A stretch of 64,000 bases of DNA from Propionibacteriaceae bacterium (GCA_031285505.1 JAITVZ010000059.1:1-64000), one strand, 5' to 3'; positions 35,047-45,434 are shown, counted from the stretch's first letter. A program made the numbers and translations. Notes: generated by a model not told the origin, from the sequence alone.

Positions 35047-36304
35047 ATGGCGCCGCCGCCAGTCACCTGAGGCGGTGGCGGGGCCTGTCTTTGAGATGAC
35101 TGTCGACAATGTCGCTCATGGTGGCTATGTCGTTGGACGCCATCTCGGTCAAGTTGTCTTTGTGCGCGGTGCCCTGCCTGGGGAGCGGATCCGGGTGCAG
35201 GTGACGGGCAGGCGTTCAAGGCTGCTCTACGGCCAAACCGTTGAGGTCTTGGACCCGTCAGTTGATCGGGTGGAGCATCCTTGGCCGACGGCTGTCCAAC
35301 AGGATGTCGGTGGTATGGATCTTGGGCATATGTCTTTATCGGCTAGTCGGGCTTGGAAAGCCAAGGTCATCAGTGAACAGATGGCGCGCCTGGCCCATGT
35401 TGATTGGCAAGGTGAGGTGCAATCAGCGCCAGGAGATGACCAGCGAGGCGGCTTAGGCTGGCGCAGTCGCATGCGCTTGCGAGTAGACAGCCAGGGTCGG
35501 ATCGGTATGACCGCTGCCCGATCGCACCGATTTGTGGCGACACCGTCGCTGCCCATGGCCGACCAAGCCATCGGGCAGTGGCTGGCGGGCGTCGGTGGGC
35601 GCTTGCCACCGCTGGCCGATCAGACCATCACCGTGGTTCATCCGAGTGCCGGGCGATGGGATGAACCGCCGACTGACTCAGACACTGCCTGGCCTAAAGA
35701 CAAGGTGGTGGTCATCGGTGCTGGTGGCCATTGTGATGTCCGTGAACTGGTCCGCAACGACTTTGGCCACTGGCAATACGGTGTGGCCGCTGATGGATTC
35801 TGGCAGGTCCATGCGGCGGCGCCCGCGCTGTTGACGCAGGCAGTCTGGGCAGCGCTGGACAAGGTTGATGGGCCAGTTTGGGATCTCTACGCCGGCGCTG
35901 GTCTGTTCACCAAAGTGTTGGCCCAATACTTCCAGCGGCCGATTCTGGCGGTTGAAGCGTCGCCTAGTGGCGTCAAGTGGCTACGGCGCAACACCGCTGA
36001 TCTAGACGTGACCGTGCTCGGTGAAGATGTCACCAAAGCGCTGGTTCAAATGGCAGTCAAACCAGGTGGCTTGATGGTGGCGGACCCACCGCGCAATGGG
36101 ATTGGCAGAATGGGCGTCACCGCGATCATTGATCATCAGCCCGCTAGAATCATCTACGTTGCTTGTGACCCGGCAGCTCTGGCCCGCGACACCAACTGGC
36201 TGATGGCTGCCGGCTACCGATTGTCACAGCTGCAGGCCTTCGATCTGTTTCCCTTGACCCATCATGTGGAGTGCTTGGCACAGTTCGATTTGACTGGGCG
36301 CTGA
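35036..36304 (+). CDS. TRAM-domain class I RNA methyltransferase (TrmA/RlmD type)
   Basis: This SAM-dependent enzyme would make 5-methyluridine in tRNA or rRNA. An N-terminal TRAM domain (about residues 15-75) is followed by a Rossmann methyltransferase fold with [15 protein letters not shown], the DPPRNG motif, the nucleophile Cys377 in [11 protein letters not shown], and the base Glu412 in HHVE. Actinobacterial relatives such as Rv2689c usually carry a Cys cluster (C..CGGC) after the TRAM domain that binds a 4Fe-4S centre. Here the matching stretch reads [19 protein letters not shown], and the first 150 residues contain no Cys at all. The start overlaps the permease gene. Confidence 0.9.
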   Translation: MAVEWRRRQSPEAVAGPVFEMTVDNVAHGGYVVGRHLGQVVFVRGALPGERIRVQVTGRRSRLLYGQTVEVLDPSVDRVEHPWPTAVQQDVGGMDLGHMSLSASRAWKAKVISEQMARLAHVDWQGEVQSAPGDDQRGGLGWRSRMRLRVDSQGRIGMTAARSHRFVATPSLPMADQAIGQWLAGVGGRLPPLADQTITVVHPSAGRWDEPPTDSDTAWPKDKVVVIGAGGHCDVRELVRNDFGHWQYGVAADGFWQVHAAAPALLTQAVWAALDKVDGPVWDLYAGAGLFTKVLAQYFQRPILAVEASPSGVKWLRRNTADLDVTVLGEDVTKALVQMAVKPGGLMVADPPRNGIGRMGVTAIIDHQPARIIYVACDPAALARDTNWLMAAGYRLSQLQAFDLFPLTHHVECLAQFDLTGR

Positions 36305-36324
36305 TGGCGCCGGAGAGGTGCCCG

Positions 36325-38919
36325 ATGTCTCAACCTACTACCACGACGCTGCGGATCGACGGGGTCGATTATCGCTACTACGATGTCGCGCAATTCAGTG
36401 CCAGATTACCCTTGACGGTGGCGGTGTTGGCTGAATCATTGATGCGTCACGATGCGCCAGCGGCTCAGTTGGCCGCCTTAGCTGGCTGGCATCCCGGTAG
36501 CGATGCGGACACCGAGATTGAATTCCACCCGGCGCGGGTGGTGATGCAGGACTTCACCGGTGTGCCTTGCATTGTCGATTTGGCGGCGATGCGTGAGGCC
36601 GTGGCCGCCTTGGGCGGTGACGCCAGGCGGGTCAATCCGCAGGTGCCCACGGAACTGGTGATCGACCATTCGGTGATCGCTGACGAATTTGGCAGCCCGA
36701 GAGCTTTCGCGCGCAACGTTGATTGGGAGTTTGAACGCAATGCCGAGCGATACCAGTTCCTCAAGTGGGGGCAGAAGGCCTTCAGCAATTTTCAGGTGGT
36801 CCCACCGGACACCGGCATTGTCCACCAAGTCAATCTGGAGCATTTGGCCCGAGTGGTGATGCGGCAGGGCGACCTGCTCTATCCCGATTCCTGCGTTGGC
36901 ACTGATTCACACACGACGATGATCAATGGCTTGGGAGTGCTGGGTTGGGGTGTCGGTGGCATCGAAGCCGAAGCCGCCATGCTTGGCCAAGCCATTTCTT
37001 TGACCCTGCCGGTGGTGGTTGGTGTCGAGTTGACCGGTTCGATCAATCCAGGAGTGACATCGACCGACTTGGTTCTGGCCATTGCCGAGCGTCTACGGGC
37101 TCATGGCGTCGTCGGGAAGTTTGTTGAATTCTTCGGTGCGGCTGTGGCGACCATGTCAGTCGAGACCCGCGCCACTATTGCCAATATGAGCCCCGAGTAT
37201 GGATCAACGGCCTGCTTGTTCCCGATCGACCAGGCAACGATTGATTACCTCCAAATGACCGGGCGTTCGGCAGCGCAAGTCTCATTGGTGGAGGAGTATG
37301 CCAAGGCGCAGGGTTTCTGGGGTGATCCCACCAGACTGGTTGACTATTCTGAACAATTGACCTTCGACCTGTCAGCGGTGGTGCCTTCATTGGCCGGGCC
37401 GAAGCGACCGCAGGACCGGATTGATTTGAGCCAAGCCCAATCCCAGTTCAAGCGTGATCTTCAATCAATGGTGCCGTACAAACCACATGTCGATTCGGAA
37501 ATTGGTCGCTTGGAGTCAGGCTTGGTGGCGGTGGCTGCCATCACCAGCTGCACCAACACCTCCAATCCGCGTGTGATGATGGCCGCTGGTTTGTTGGCCA
37601 AGGCCGCTGTTGAGGCAGGCCTGAGCGTCCGGCCATGGGTCAAGACAACTTTGTCTCCTGGCTCACAAGTGGTGACTGACTACCTGCAAAAGGCCGGAGT
37701 CATGCCCTATCTTGAGCGTTTGGGCTTTGACTTGGCTGGATATGGTTGTGTCACCTGCATCGGCAACACCGGCCCGGTCGTGCCAGCAGTGCGTCGCGCC
37801 ACAGAAGAAGGTTTGGTGGCGACGGCTGTCTTGTCCGGCAACCGGAACTTTGAGGGACGGATTTCGCCAGATGTGCGCATGAATTATCTGGCCAGCCCAC
37901 CGTTGGTGGTGGCCTATGCCTTGGCTGGGACCATGGACATCGACTTGACGACGGCCAGCCTCGGACAAGACACCAACGGTGTCGAAATCCATTTGGCTGA
38001 CATCTGGCCGAGTGATGAGGCGATCACTGCTGCCTTGGCTGATTCTTTGTCAGCCGACATGTTCACCAAACGTTATGCCGACGTCTTCACGGGTTCGCAG
38101 CGTTGGCAAGCACTGGCCGTGCCCGAACAGGATGATTATGACTGGCCGGCATCGACTTACATCGCCCGACCACCCTACTTCGATCAGTTGACTGCCTCGC
38201 CAGTCCCGCTCCAAGATGTCGCCGACGCTCGGATTCTGGCATTGCTCGGTGATTCAGTGACCACTGACCATATCTCTCCAGCGGGAGCGATCAAGGCGGA
38301 TTCACCTGCTGGTCATTGGTTGGCGCAGGCTGGCTTGGCGCCGATCAGCTTCAATTCCTACGGGTCGCGGCGGGGCAACCATCAGGTGATGATGCGGGGC
38401 ACCTTCGCCAACATTCGCTTGACCAACCAGATGCTCGACGGTGTTCAAGGTGGCTTCACCCGAGACTGGACTCAACCGGACGGGCCGATGGCCACGATCT
38501 TCGAGGCTTCGGCGAACTACATGGCTCAAGGAACACCGCTGGTGGTGGTGGCCGGCAGTGAATATGGATCAGGCTCCTCGCGCGATTGGGCGGCCAAGGG
38601 CGCCAAACTGCTGGGGGTGGCGGCGGTTTTGGCAGTCAGCTTCGAACGGATCCATCGCTCCAACCTGGTCGGCATGGGCATTCTGCCATTGCAGTTCCTG
38701 CCCGGGGAGTCGGCCAAGACATGGGGGCTGACCGGTCAAGAGACGATCCGCATTAGCGGTTTGACGCTGCCAGGTGCCCTGCCCGATTTGGTGGAGGTGC
38801 AAGTCGATGGTCTGCCACACCAGGTGCGCCTGAGGGTTGACACCCCCACGGAAGAGCGTTTCTTACGTCATGGCGGCATTTTGCCTTACCAGGCGAGGGT
38901 CTTGGCGGGTTTGGCCTAA
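36325..38919 (+). CDS. acnA: Aconitate hydratase A
   Basis: Aconitase isomerises citrate to isocitrate in the citric acid cycle with a 4Fe-4S cluster. The 864-residue protein has [45 protein letters not shown], the cluster cysteines in TSCTNTSNP and [12 protein letters not shown], and the swivel domain with [16 protein letters not shown] and [14 protein letters not shown]. It starts at the ATG at 36325, preceded by GGAGAGG. It follows the methyltransferase gene within 20 bases; in M. tuberculosis acn lies elsewhere, so this is a local difference from the otherwise conserved block. Confidence 0.97.
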   Translation: MSQPTTTTLRIDGVDYRYYDVAQFSARLPLTVAVLAESLMRHDAPAAQLAALAGWHPGSDADTEIEFHPARVVMQDFTGVPCIVDLAAMREAVAALGGDARRVNPQVPTELVIDHSVIADEFGSPRAFARNVDWEFERNAERYQFLKWGQKAFSNFQVVPPDTGIVHQVNLEHLARVVMRQGDLLYPDSCVGTDSHTTMINGLGVLGWGVGGIEAEAAMLGQAISLTLPVVVGVELTGSINPGVTSTDLVLAIAERLRAHGVVGKFVEFFGAAVATMSVETRATIANMSPEYGSTACLFPIDQATIDYLQMTGRSAAQVSLVEEYAKAQGFWGDPTRLVDYSEQLTFDLSAVVPSLAGPKRPQDRIDLSQAQSQFKRDLQSMVPYKPHVDSEIGRLESGLVAVAAITSCTNTSNPRVMMAAGLLAKAAVEAGLSVRPWVKTTLSPGSQVVTDYLQKAGVMPYLERLGFDLAGYGCVTCIGNTGPVVPAVRRATEEGLVATAVLSGNRNFEGRISPDVRMNYLASPPLVVAYALAGTMDIDLTTASLGQDTNGVEIHLADIWPSDEAITAALADSLSADMFTKRYADVFTGSQRWQALAVPEQDDYDWPASTYIARPPYFDQLTASPVPLQDVADARILALLGDSVTTDHISPAGAIKADSPAGHWLAQAGLAPISFNSYGSRRGNHQVMMRGTFANIRLTNQMLDGVQGGFTRDWTQPDGPMATIFEASANYMAQGTPLVVVAGSEYGSGSSRDWAAKGAKLLGVAAVLAVSFERIHRSNLVGMGILPLQFLPGESAKTWGLTGQETIRISGLTLPGALPDLVEVQVDGLPHQVRLRVDTPTEERFLRHGGILPYQARVLAGLA

Positions 38920-38920
38920 G

Positions 38921-39391
38921 ATGCGGATCCGCCCGAGTAGAAAACCCAAAGGCACGGCCCGGTTGGCCTATGCCTACCTGGCCTGGTTGCTATCGGCCGG
39001 ATTGGCGCTGGTCCTGGCCTGGTGGGCCTTCAGTATCGCTGATGGTTTGCCAAGCTGTGTGGCCAGCGGAACTTTCCTCTGTGGCCTGGCGACCGCCTTG
39101 ATCACAGGGTTGATTGCGACGGTGGCGTGGTTGGTCGTCTGGGGATGGTGGCTGCGGCTGGGCCGCTGGTGGATCGTCTGGGCGGTGGCAATCAGCTGGC
39201 TGGTGATCGAATTGGCTATTCTGGTTAATTCACTCGGTTGGTTGTGGTTGTTCACTGTGGTGGCGCCCCTGGCCTGTGTGGCGTCGTCCTCAAGAGTCGC
39301 CTCAGACCGGGCTTGGCGATGGGTGCGTCCGGCGATTTGGACAGCCTATGGACTGCAACTGATCGCGTGGCTGATCTGGTTCTTCAACTGA
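38921..39391 (+). CDS. Hypothetical four-helix membrane protein
   Basis: The ATG at 38921 lies one base after the aconitase stop, giving a 156-residue, Trp-rich protein. Four hydrophobic segments are visible: LAYAYLAWLLSAGLALVLAW, GLATALITGLIATVAWLVVWG, WWIVWAVAISWLVIELAIL and IWTAYGLQLIAWLIWFF, with a further weak one. The N-terminus is basic (RIRPSRKPKG). I do not recognise the family. Tight spacing suggests co-transcription with acnA. Confidence 0.65.
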   Translation: MRIRPSRKPKGTARLAYAYLAWLLSAGLALVLAWWAFSIADGLPSCVASGTFLCGLATALITGLIATVAWLVVWGWWLRLGRWWIVWAVAISWLVIELAILVNSLGWLWLFTVVAPLACVASSSRVASDRAWRWVRPAIWTAYGLQLIAWLIWFFN

Positions 39392-39474
39392 GTAGGAGAT
39401 GTCTGCTGACTGCCCGCAACCTGGTGAAGAGGTGCAACTCGGCATTGGCTCAGCGCCGACTTGGTCATCGGCAT

Positions 39475-39480
39475 TAGACT
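39475..39480 (+). promoter_or_regulatory. Candidate -10 box of dxs
   Basis: TAGACT ends six bases before the GTG at 39487. No convincing -35 box is found at normal spacing. The position repeats the arrangement seen before the ddl-like, DUF3263 and LCP genes. Confidence 0.35.
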
Positions 39481-39486
39481 GGAGCG

Positions 39487-41373
39487 GTGGAAACAATGGC
39501 TGACTGGGGTGATCTCGATCAATTGCGCCAGTTCAGCGACGCTCAATTGGATGAATTGGCCAGCCAGATTCGGCGTTTCCTGATTGACCAAGTGGCCAGC
39601 ACCGGCGGGCATCTGGGATCGAACCTGGGGATTGTTGAGATCAGCTTGGCAATCCACCGCGTCTTTGACTCGCCCTTGGATCCGATCATTTTCGATACCG
39701 GCCACATCAGTTATGTCCACAAAATCCTGACTGGTCGGGCGGCTGATTTTCCGACTTTACGGCAGCGAGGTGGCTTGTCGGGCTATCCCAGTCGCGCCGA
39801 ATCCGAACATGACTGGTTGGAGCATTCTCACGCTTCCGCAGCCTTGTCATGGGCTTGTGGTATGGCGGAGGCCTTCCGGCTTCAGGGAAACCCCCATACC
39901 GTGGTTGCAGTGGTTGGTGACGGGGCCTTGACTGGGGGCATGGCCTGGGAAGCACTGAACAATATTGCGGTGCAGAAGGACCTGCGCTTGGTGATGGTCG
40001 TCAACGACAATGGCCGATCATACCGGCCCACTGTCGGCGGATTGGCAGCCCATCTGTCCGGGTTTCGCACTGATCGGCGCTACGACCCGACCATCGACAC
40101 CTTGAAGCAGATCGTTCAGGCGACCCCGCTAGTGGGTCGGCCGGCCTATGACCTGCTGCACAGTCTGAAGGCCGGCATGAAGGATTTGCTGGCACCACAG
40201 GGGTTGTTCTCTGATCTGGGCTTGAAATACATCGGGCCAATCGCCGGCCATGATCGGCTGGCTGTGGAAACGGCTTTGCGCCAAGCCAAGGGCTATGGCG
40301 GACCAGTCATTGTCCATTGCTTGACGCAAAAGGGTCGAGGTTTCCGCGCCGCCGAGCAAGATGAAGCCGATCACTATCATGCTGTCGGCCAGTATGATCC
40401 GACCACCGGTGTGCCACTTAGTGAATCTGGCGGTCGCAGTTGGACGGGCGTGGTGGCCGAGGAGTTGTTGTTGTTGGCCGATGCGGATCCAGACTTCATG
40501 GCGCTGAGTGCCGCAATGGTCAACCCAGTGGGCCTTGGTCCGATGGCCAAGGCCTATCCGGCACGGGTGGTGGATGTCGGCATCGCTGAGCAGCATGCCA
40601 TCGCCAGCGCGGCTGGTTTGGCCATGGCTGGCGTCAAACCGGTGGTGGCGTTGTATTCCAGTTTTCTCAATCGCGGGTTCGATCAAGTGCTGATGGATGT
40701 TGGCTTGCATCGATTGCCGGTCGGCCTGGTGCTTGACCGAGCCGGTATCACCGGCCCGGACGGCCCCAGCCACCATGGCATTTGGGACCTGGCCATTCTC
40801 GGGCTGGTGCCGGGCCTGAAGGTGACCGCGCCCCGCGACGAAACCCGCCTGCGCCAAGCTATCAGCCAGGGGATCGGCCAGGCGCAATCACCGGTGGCGG
40901 TCCGTTTCCCCAAAGGGCGTTTACCAGCGATCCATCCGTCCATCGACCAAATCGGCGAAGCCCAGGTTCTGTTCGGTGCTAGTCGACCAACGGTGGACGT
41001 CATTGCTATCGGCCCCATGGCCGACCTGGCCATCGCAGTCGCCGACCAATTGGTGGACCAAGCCATAGCGGTGCGGGTGATTGACCCGATTTGGTGTCTA
41101 CCTGTGGCCCCTGACCTGGTCGATGCGGTCAGTGCCAGTTCGATCGTCCTGGTGATCGAAGACGGTGTCGATGCTGGCGGTGTTGGTCAGCATTGGACCG
41201 CCGCATTGGCTGATCGAGGATCGAGGGCTCTGGTGCTGCGTCAGTGTGTCCCGACCGATTTCATCCCCCAAGGTAGTCGCAGTGAGATCCTGGAGGAATT
41301 GGGCTTCACCGTTGCGGCACTGGTTGATCGTCTGCAGGCGGCCCTAGCCGGGGTGAATTCGCCCACGCCTTGA
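39487..41373 (+). CDS. dxs: 1-deoxy-D-xylulose-5-phosphate synthase
   Basis: This enzyme condenses pyruvate and glyceraldehyde 3-phosphate to DXP, the first step of the MEP isoprenoid pathway. The 628-residue protein has the usual opening (GHLGSNLGIVEISLAIHRVFD), the thiamine diphosphate motif GDGALTGGMAWEALNN, the transketolase pyrimidine-binding region with GIAEQHAI, and LDRAGITGPDGPSHHG. The GTG at 39487 is six bases from a TAGACT box, and an ATG three codons on (39496) is the alternative. Its 3' end overlaps the convergent RNase D gene by 68 bases, which is long for a convergent pair. Confidence 0.95.
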   Translation: METMADWGDLDQLRQFSDAQLDELASQIRRFLIDQVASTGGHLGSNLGIVEISLAIHRVFDSPLDPIIFDTGHISYVHKILTGRAADFPTLRQRGGLSGYPSRAESEHDWLEHSHASAALSWACGMAEAFRLQGNPHTVVAVVGDGALTGGMAWEALNNIAVQKDLRLVMVVNDNGRSYRPTVGGLAAHLSGFRTDRRYDPTIDTLKQIVQATPLVGRPAYDLLHSLKAGMKDLLAPQGLFSDLGLKYIGPIAGHDRLAVETALRQAKGYGGPVIVHCLTQKGRGFRAAEQDEADHYHAVGQYDPTTGVPLSESGGRSWTGVVAEELLLLADADPDFMALSAAMVNPVGLGPMAKAYPARVVDVGIAEQHAIASAAGLAMAGVKPVVALYSSFLNRGFDQVLMDVGLHRLPVGLVLDRAGITGPDGPSHHGIWDLAILGLVPGLKVTAPRDETRLRQAISQGIGQAQSPVAVRFPKGRLPAIHPSIDQIGEAQVLFGASRPTVDVIAIGPMADLAIAVADQLVDQAIAVRVIDPIWCLPVAPDLVDAVSASSIVLVIEDGVDAGGVGQHWTAALADRGSRALVLRQCVPTDFIPQGSRSEILEELGFTVAALVDRLQAALAGVNSPTP

Positions 41374-42694
41374 CGATCACCGGTAGCACCAATTGGCGTT
41401 GCCAGGAGCGCACGCAGTACTGGGCCAATTGGTCGTCCAGCTGCGTCGCCGTCGGGCCAGTCGGTTGCCATGCCAGTTGCTGTAGTGGCTTCGGCGAAAT
41501 GAGATTCTCAACCGGGATCTGAATCTTAGTCGCCAGATCGCGGGTGGCTTGACGCGCCTGCAACCAGCGTTGATATGCCTCGGGGTGGTGCGCCTCCCAT
41601 CGATTGGGGCTGAGCAATCCGCGTTTTGGCCCACGTCGTGGTGGTAGGTCAATTTCTGGGAGCTGTTCCACCGAATCGATTGCTTTACGCCAATGGTCCA
41701 GGTATGGCTGCAATTTGGGCTGGCGGAAATCGCGCCTGGTCAGTAGCGCGCGAACTCGGGTCATCGGCGCGTCGGAGACGAGCTCTGCCAGAGCGATGAT
41801 CATCCGATCGGTCAACAGCAGGTGGGGCGAAAGGTCCAGTTGCTCTGCAAGCGTTTCTCGCCTGGTCCATAGATCTTTGATCAGAGCCAGTCCACGGCGA
41901 TGGGACACCTGGCCAATGCCACTGGTGGAGCGCCAAGGATCCGGCTTGGCCGCTGGCGCCGGCTGGCACAACGCCCAGTCGAATTCCTGAGCGGCCCAAT
42001 CGTGTTTGCCCGATTGGCGCAGTGATTGGTCGAGATTGGCGGCCAGCTCGATCAAATAGTCGACGTCGCCAGCGGCATAACGCAACCAGTCTTCGGGTAA
42101 TGGTCGGGTAGACCAATCCGAATGGCCATGATCCTTGGCAAGATGCACTTGCATGATCTTCTCAAGCATGGCGCCCAAGCTGACATGCCCCAGATTGAGC
42201 AAGCGACCGGCCAGCTCGGTGTCGAAGAGGTGGTGTGGCGTCAGGCCAACCAGACGCAAGGCGACCAAATCCTGGCTGGCCGAGTGGATGACCCACTGAC
42301 GATCAGCCAACACTTGGTTGAGTTGGGCCAACGCCGACTGGCTCAATTGAATCGGGTCGATCAGCAAGGTGCCAGTGCTGGGGGAGTTCATCTGGATCAA
42401 ATAGGGCAGTCGCTTGTAGCGAAAGCCATCGGCCCTTTCGGTGTCAACGGCCAGGGGTCCATGATCAAGGGCTAGCCTGGGCAATTGGTCGAGGAGTAGC
42501 CGATCGGAGTCGATCAGGGGACGCAGCTTAGGAATCACCAGAGGCAGGTCGGTGTCTTGTTGCCGGCCGGATTCGTCCCGGCTCTTGGTGGGGGCCGCCT
42601 TTTGGTGGGTTGGCGTCGGATCAGCAGCATCTGGCCCATCGGTAACGGGCAAGGTGGTCGATGGGCCGTCAAACACGGCGGCCCAGGCGATCAC
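41306..42694 (-). CDS. Ribonuclease D family 3'-5' exonuclease
   Basis: This homologue of Rv2681 has 462 residues. After an about 50-residue polar N-terminus comes the DEDD exonuclease domain: LAVDTERADGFRY (first Asp and Glu), LVALRLVGLTPHHLFDTELAGRLL (Asp), and DWLRYAAGDVDYLIELA (Tyr and Asp). An HRDC domain follows (near RRGLALIKDLWTRRETLAEQLD and LTDRMIIALAELV), and relatives carry a second C-terminal domain. It processes tRNA and other RNAs from the 3' end. The ATG at 42694 overlaps DUF3000 by 26 bases; a GTG at 42676 would overlap by only eight. The last 22 residues overlap dxs on the other strand. Confidence 0.9.
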   Translation of the reverse strand: MIAWAAVFDGPSTTLPVTDGPDAADPTPTHQKAAPTKSRDESGRQQDTDLPLVIPKLRPLIDSDRLLLDQLPRLALDHGPLAVDTERADGFRYKRLPYLIQMNSPSTGTLLIDPIQLSQSALAQLNQVLADRQWVIHSASQDLVALRLVGLTPHHLFDTELAGRLLNLGHVSLGAMLEKIMQVHLAKDHGHSDWSTRPLPEDWLRYAAGDVDYLIELAANLDQSLRQSGKHDWAAQEFDWALCQPAPAAKPDPWRSTSGIGQVSHRRGLALIKDLWTRRETLAEQLDLSPHLLLTDRMIIALAELVSDAPMTRVRALLTRRDFRQPKLQPYLDHWRKAIDSVEQLPEIDLPPRRGPKRGLLSPNRWEAHHPEAYQRWLQARQATRDLATKIQIPVENLISPKPLQQLAWQPTGPTATQLDDQLAQYCVRSWQRQLVLPVIVKAWANSPRLGPPADDQPVPQR

Positions 42695-43259
42695 TCAAAT
42701 GGATGACGGTGTTACTCAATGGTGGCAAACCAGCCACGGCACTGATCAAGTCTTGCCAAGCGGCGATGTGGTCGGTCAGGCCGTTGCCAGCTTGCAACAG
42801 TGGCGTCCAGGAAGCACGCATTTCGATTTGGGCAGTGGCTGGGTCGGCTTGCCGCGAGCCGAAGGGGGTCGAAGCAGTCGTGGTGATAGTGCCAGACTCG
42901 GCGACGAACTGGGCCTGGCGACTCGTCAAACTGTCCATCAGCCAGGACCAGCCAACCTCGGGGAGAAAGGGATCGTGGGCCATTTCCGCCGAAACATCAG
43001 CCTGGCAAAAGGTGACACAACGGAAATCTCCGTGCCAAATGTCATTTCCGGCTGGATCGTGCAGCAGAATCAAGCGGCCGCTGGCCAGATCACCATCGCG
43101 ACGGATGTCGGCATCGATGGCGGCGGCGAACGGAGCGATGTGCTGCGGTGGATCCATCGAGCTGACGATCCAGCGTTCGTCCCAATCGAAGTCGTGCAGT
43201 TGTGCCACCGCTTGGATGAAGCTGGCAGGTTGGGATAAGACAGGCGTCAGCGGACTCAC
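42669..43259 (-). CDS. DUF3000 family protein
   Basis: This 196-residue homologue of Rv2680 sits upstream of RNase D as in other actinobacteria. Family landmarks are APFAAAIDADI, SGRLILLHDPAGNDIWHGDFRCVTF, AEMAHDPFLPEVGWSWL, and the C-terminal DLISAVAGLPPL. It starts with a GTG at 43259 without a strong ribosome-binding site. Function unknown; the operon with RNase D hints at RNA metabolism, but nothing in the sequence proves it. Confidence 0.88.
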   Translation of the reverse strand: MSPLTPVLSQPASFIQAVAQLHDFDWDERWIVSSMDPPQHIAPFAAAIDADIRRDGDLASGRLILLHDPAGNDIWHGDFRCVTFCQADVSAEMAHDPFLPEVGWSWLMDSLTSRQAQFVAESGTITTTASTPFGSRQADPATAQIEMRASWTPLLQAGNGLTDHIAAWQDLISAVAGLPPLSNTVIHLSDRLGRRV

Positions 43260-43347
43260 CGTTTCAGTTTATGGTTTTGACGCGATGAACCCTCCGATGG
43301 CGCGCCGTGCCTGGGACAATGCCCAGCGATCATGGCAGACTGACTGC

Positions 43348-44238
43348 ATGACTAAGGATCGAACTGTGCGGCATCACCCGGAATTGGACCTGCGCTCATC
43401 GTTGCGTGCGCAAGCAGGCCAGCAACTGGCCGACTTGGACCCTCGCTCGACGGTCGGTTTCCCCGGCAAAGGCAAGGCACAGGCGCCGGCTTTGACGGCG
43501 GCTTTGGCGCCGGAACTGTCAGATTGGCAAGAGCGACTCTATGCCGAGAGTCGTGACGATGACATGCCCAGTCGCGCCTTGTTGGTCATTCTTCAAGGAA
43601 TGGACACGTCGGGCAAGGGAGGCATTATCCGCCATGTCTTTGGCCTGGTGGATCCGCAAGGGTTGGCGCTTCATGCTTTCAAGCAACCCACCAAGGAGGA
43701 GTTGAGCCACAACTTCCTCTGGCGGATCAAGCGAGCCCTACCTGATCGCGGCATGATTGGCATCTTCGATCGATCGCAGTATGAGGACGTTTTGATCGGC
43801 CGTGTCGACCAGTTGGTCAGCCCCGAGGTTTGGCAGCAGCGCTACCTCCAGATCAACCGTTTCGAAGCTGATCTGGTCGCTCATGGCGTCACCGTGATGA
43901 AATGCTTCCTCCATATCAGCCCGGATGAGCAGAAGAAACGGCTCTTGGAGCGACTGGACAATCCCGAGAAACACTGGAAATTTTCGGCCAGCGATGTGCC
44001 GGTGCGACGCAAGTGGCCACAGTACCAAGAGGCCTATCAGGATGCGATCAACCAATGCAACACGGATGCGGCGCCCTGGTATGTCATACCTTCTGACCGC
44101 AAGTGGTATCGCAACTGGGCGGTCGCCCGGTTGCTGCTGGAGCATTTGCGAGAAATGAGACCGGCTTGGCCACCAGCAGAGTTTGACGTTGCAGCCATGC
44201 GTTTGGCAGTCGAAGAGTCACTGCCGTCCGGCGCTTGA
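43348..44238 (+). CDS. Polyphosphate kinase 2 family protein
   Basis: PPK2 enzymes move phosphate between polyphosphate and nucleotides. This 296-residue protein has Walker A GMDTSGKGG at 84-92, FDRSQYEDVLIGRV (the Walker B/lid region), RRKWPQYQEAYQDAI, and WYVIPSDRKWYRNWAVARLL, matching the one-domain class. It probably phosphorylates AMP or ADP/GDP with polyphosphate. The ATG at 43348 follows CAGACT by six bases, again a possible leaderless start. An ATG at 43285 would add 21 residues of unlikely sequence. Confidence 0.92.
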   Translation: MTKDRTVRHHPELDLRSSLRAQAGQQLADLDPRSTVGFPGKGKAQAPALTAALAPELSDWQERLYAESRDDDMPSRALLVILQGMDTSGKGGIIRHVFGLVDPQGLALHAFKQPTKEELSHNFLWRIKRALPDRGMIGIFDRSQYEDVLIGRVDQLVSPEVWQQRYLQINRFEADLVAHGVTVMKCFLHISPDEQKKRLLERLDNPEKHWKFSASDVPVRRKWPQYQEAYQDAINQCNTDAAPWYVIPSDRKWYRNWAVARLLLEHLREMRPAWPPAEFDVAAMRLAVEESLPSGA

Positions 44239-44295
44239 GTCAAATTCTCCGTCACCAGCCTGGCAGGTTGTCTGATGGGGGCTGGTTGGCCCGTG

Positions 44296-45102
44296 TCAGG
44301 CGACGGCGGTGATGGCCTCGATCAGTGGCACTTCAGCATTGGCGCCAGCCGAAAGGTTATCGTGGTCCAGCAGCTCCATTGCCGCGAAGGCGTATCGGGC
44401 CAAAATCAGGTCGAGCACGACATCGTCGATGCCAATCGGCGCACTGACCGCGATGGCGCCGCCGCGTAAGGCGATGTGCGCCTGTGACTCGAATTGCTGA
44501 TTGGGGCACAGGTAGAAGGAGCCCACGCCGATGTGGCGCCGCCCTTGGGCGTTGAGCGTCTCGATCGCGGCTGCGACGCTCGGCGTCGACGGATCGTCGC
44601 TGGCCAGAATGCAGGGCAGGCGGTGATGAGCACCCCACTGCCGAGCTCGTCGAGATAGCATCGATAGGCCGCGAACGCCGATCGGCGCCTCGGCCAACAG
44701 GACCAAGCCGTCAATCTCAGTGGCGCGGGCCATACCCAAGGCAGAACGCAGACGGTCATCGAGTGGGTTGAGCAAAGCGGCTTCCGGGCCGAGCGGTGAA
44801 GCCAAGGCCAAGGATAATTCTGGATGCGTTTGGCGCATCTGGCTGACCAGGGTTGTGACCACCGGGTGATGTTCGGTCACGGAGGAGATGTGCAACGGCA
44901 CAAAGACGATTTCGGTGACGCCGCGAGACGCCAAATGGGCGACCACTTGTGGGCCAGATGGCGGGCACTGATCGATGAAAGCGGCCTGAATCTCCAGATT
45001 GGGACGCACTGTTTGGAGGGCATAGCGTAAACGGTGGCAGACCTCGCTGGCGGCGGGGTCATTGCTTCCATGTGTCAACATGACAAGGGCTGGCGCTGTC
45101 AT
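44296..45102 (-). CDS. CbiX/SirB-like chelatase family protein
   Basis: This protein of 268 residues has the chelatase fold in two halves: MLTHGSNDPAASEVCHRLRYAL with the N-terminal His, IVFVPLHISSVTEHHPVV with further His residues, and a second half with VGSFYLCPNQQFESQAHIALRGGA. Family members insert cobalt or iron into sirohydrochlorin or act as sirohydrochlorin ferrochelatase. No other tetrapyrrole gene lies nearby, so the metal and pathway are open. Two adjacent ATGs exist at 45105 and 45102; the second is five bases from AAAGGA and is preferred. Confidence 0.8.
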   Translation of the reverse strand: MTAPALVMLTHGSNDPAASEVCHRLRYALQTVRPNLEIQAAFIDQCPPSGPQVVAHLASRGVTEIVFVPLHISSVTEHHPVVTTLVSQMRQTHPELSLALASPLGPEAALLNPLDDRLRSALGMARATEIDGLVLLAEAPIGVRGLSMLSRRARQWGAHHRLPCILASDDPSTPSVAAAIETLNAQGRRHIGVGSFYLCPNQQFESQAHIALRGGAIAVSAPIGIDDVVLDLILARYAFAAMELLDHDNLSAGANAEVPLIEAITAVA

Positions 45103-45302
45103 CATCGTCCTTTCAACAAGGTCTTCCTGTGGTCCGGCGCCATTGCCAAGGACAACTCCCTTCAGCAATTGTCCCTGGCAGAAACTTCACACCATCCACG
45201 ATATGAGATGCAAATCTAAGTCCATAATTTGAGATGGGGTATAGCCAAGAGATTTCGCAAAGAAATGGTTGACGGCGAGACTGTGCTCCAAGGCAGTGGC
45301 AC

Positions 45303-45332
45303 TTGGTTGAATCGGTCGACTGATGCTAGTGT
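45303..45332 (+). promoter_or_regulatory. Candidate promoter of tRNA-Tyr
   Basis: TTGGTT (45303-45308) and TAGTGT (45327-45332) with an 18-base spacer; transcription would start about 13 bases before the mature tRNA. Confidence 0.45.
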
Positions 45333-45351
45333 TAAGGGCCGGTTCACGCCT

Positions 45352-45434
45352 GGCGGGTTGCCCGAGCGGCCAATGGGAGCAGACTGTAAATCTGTCGGCG
45401 AAAGCCTACGGAGGTTCGAATCCTTCACCCGCCA
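45352..45434 (+). tRNA. tRNA-Tyr (GTA)
   Basis: Acceptor strands GGCGGGT and ACCCGCC pair fully, the T-arm contains GGTTCGAATCC, and a long variable arm identifies a class II tRNA. The anticodon GTA is at 45386-45388. The length is 83 bases with discriminator A; CCA is not encoded. Confidence 0.97.
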
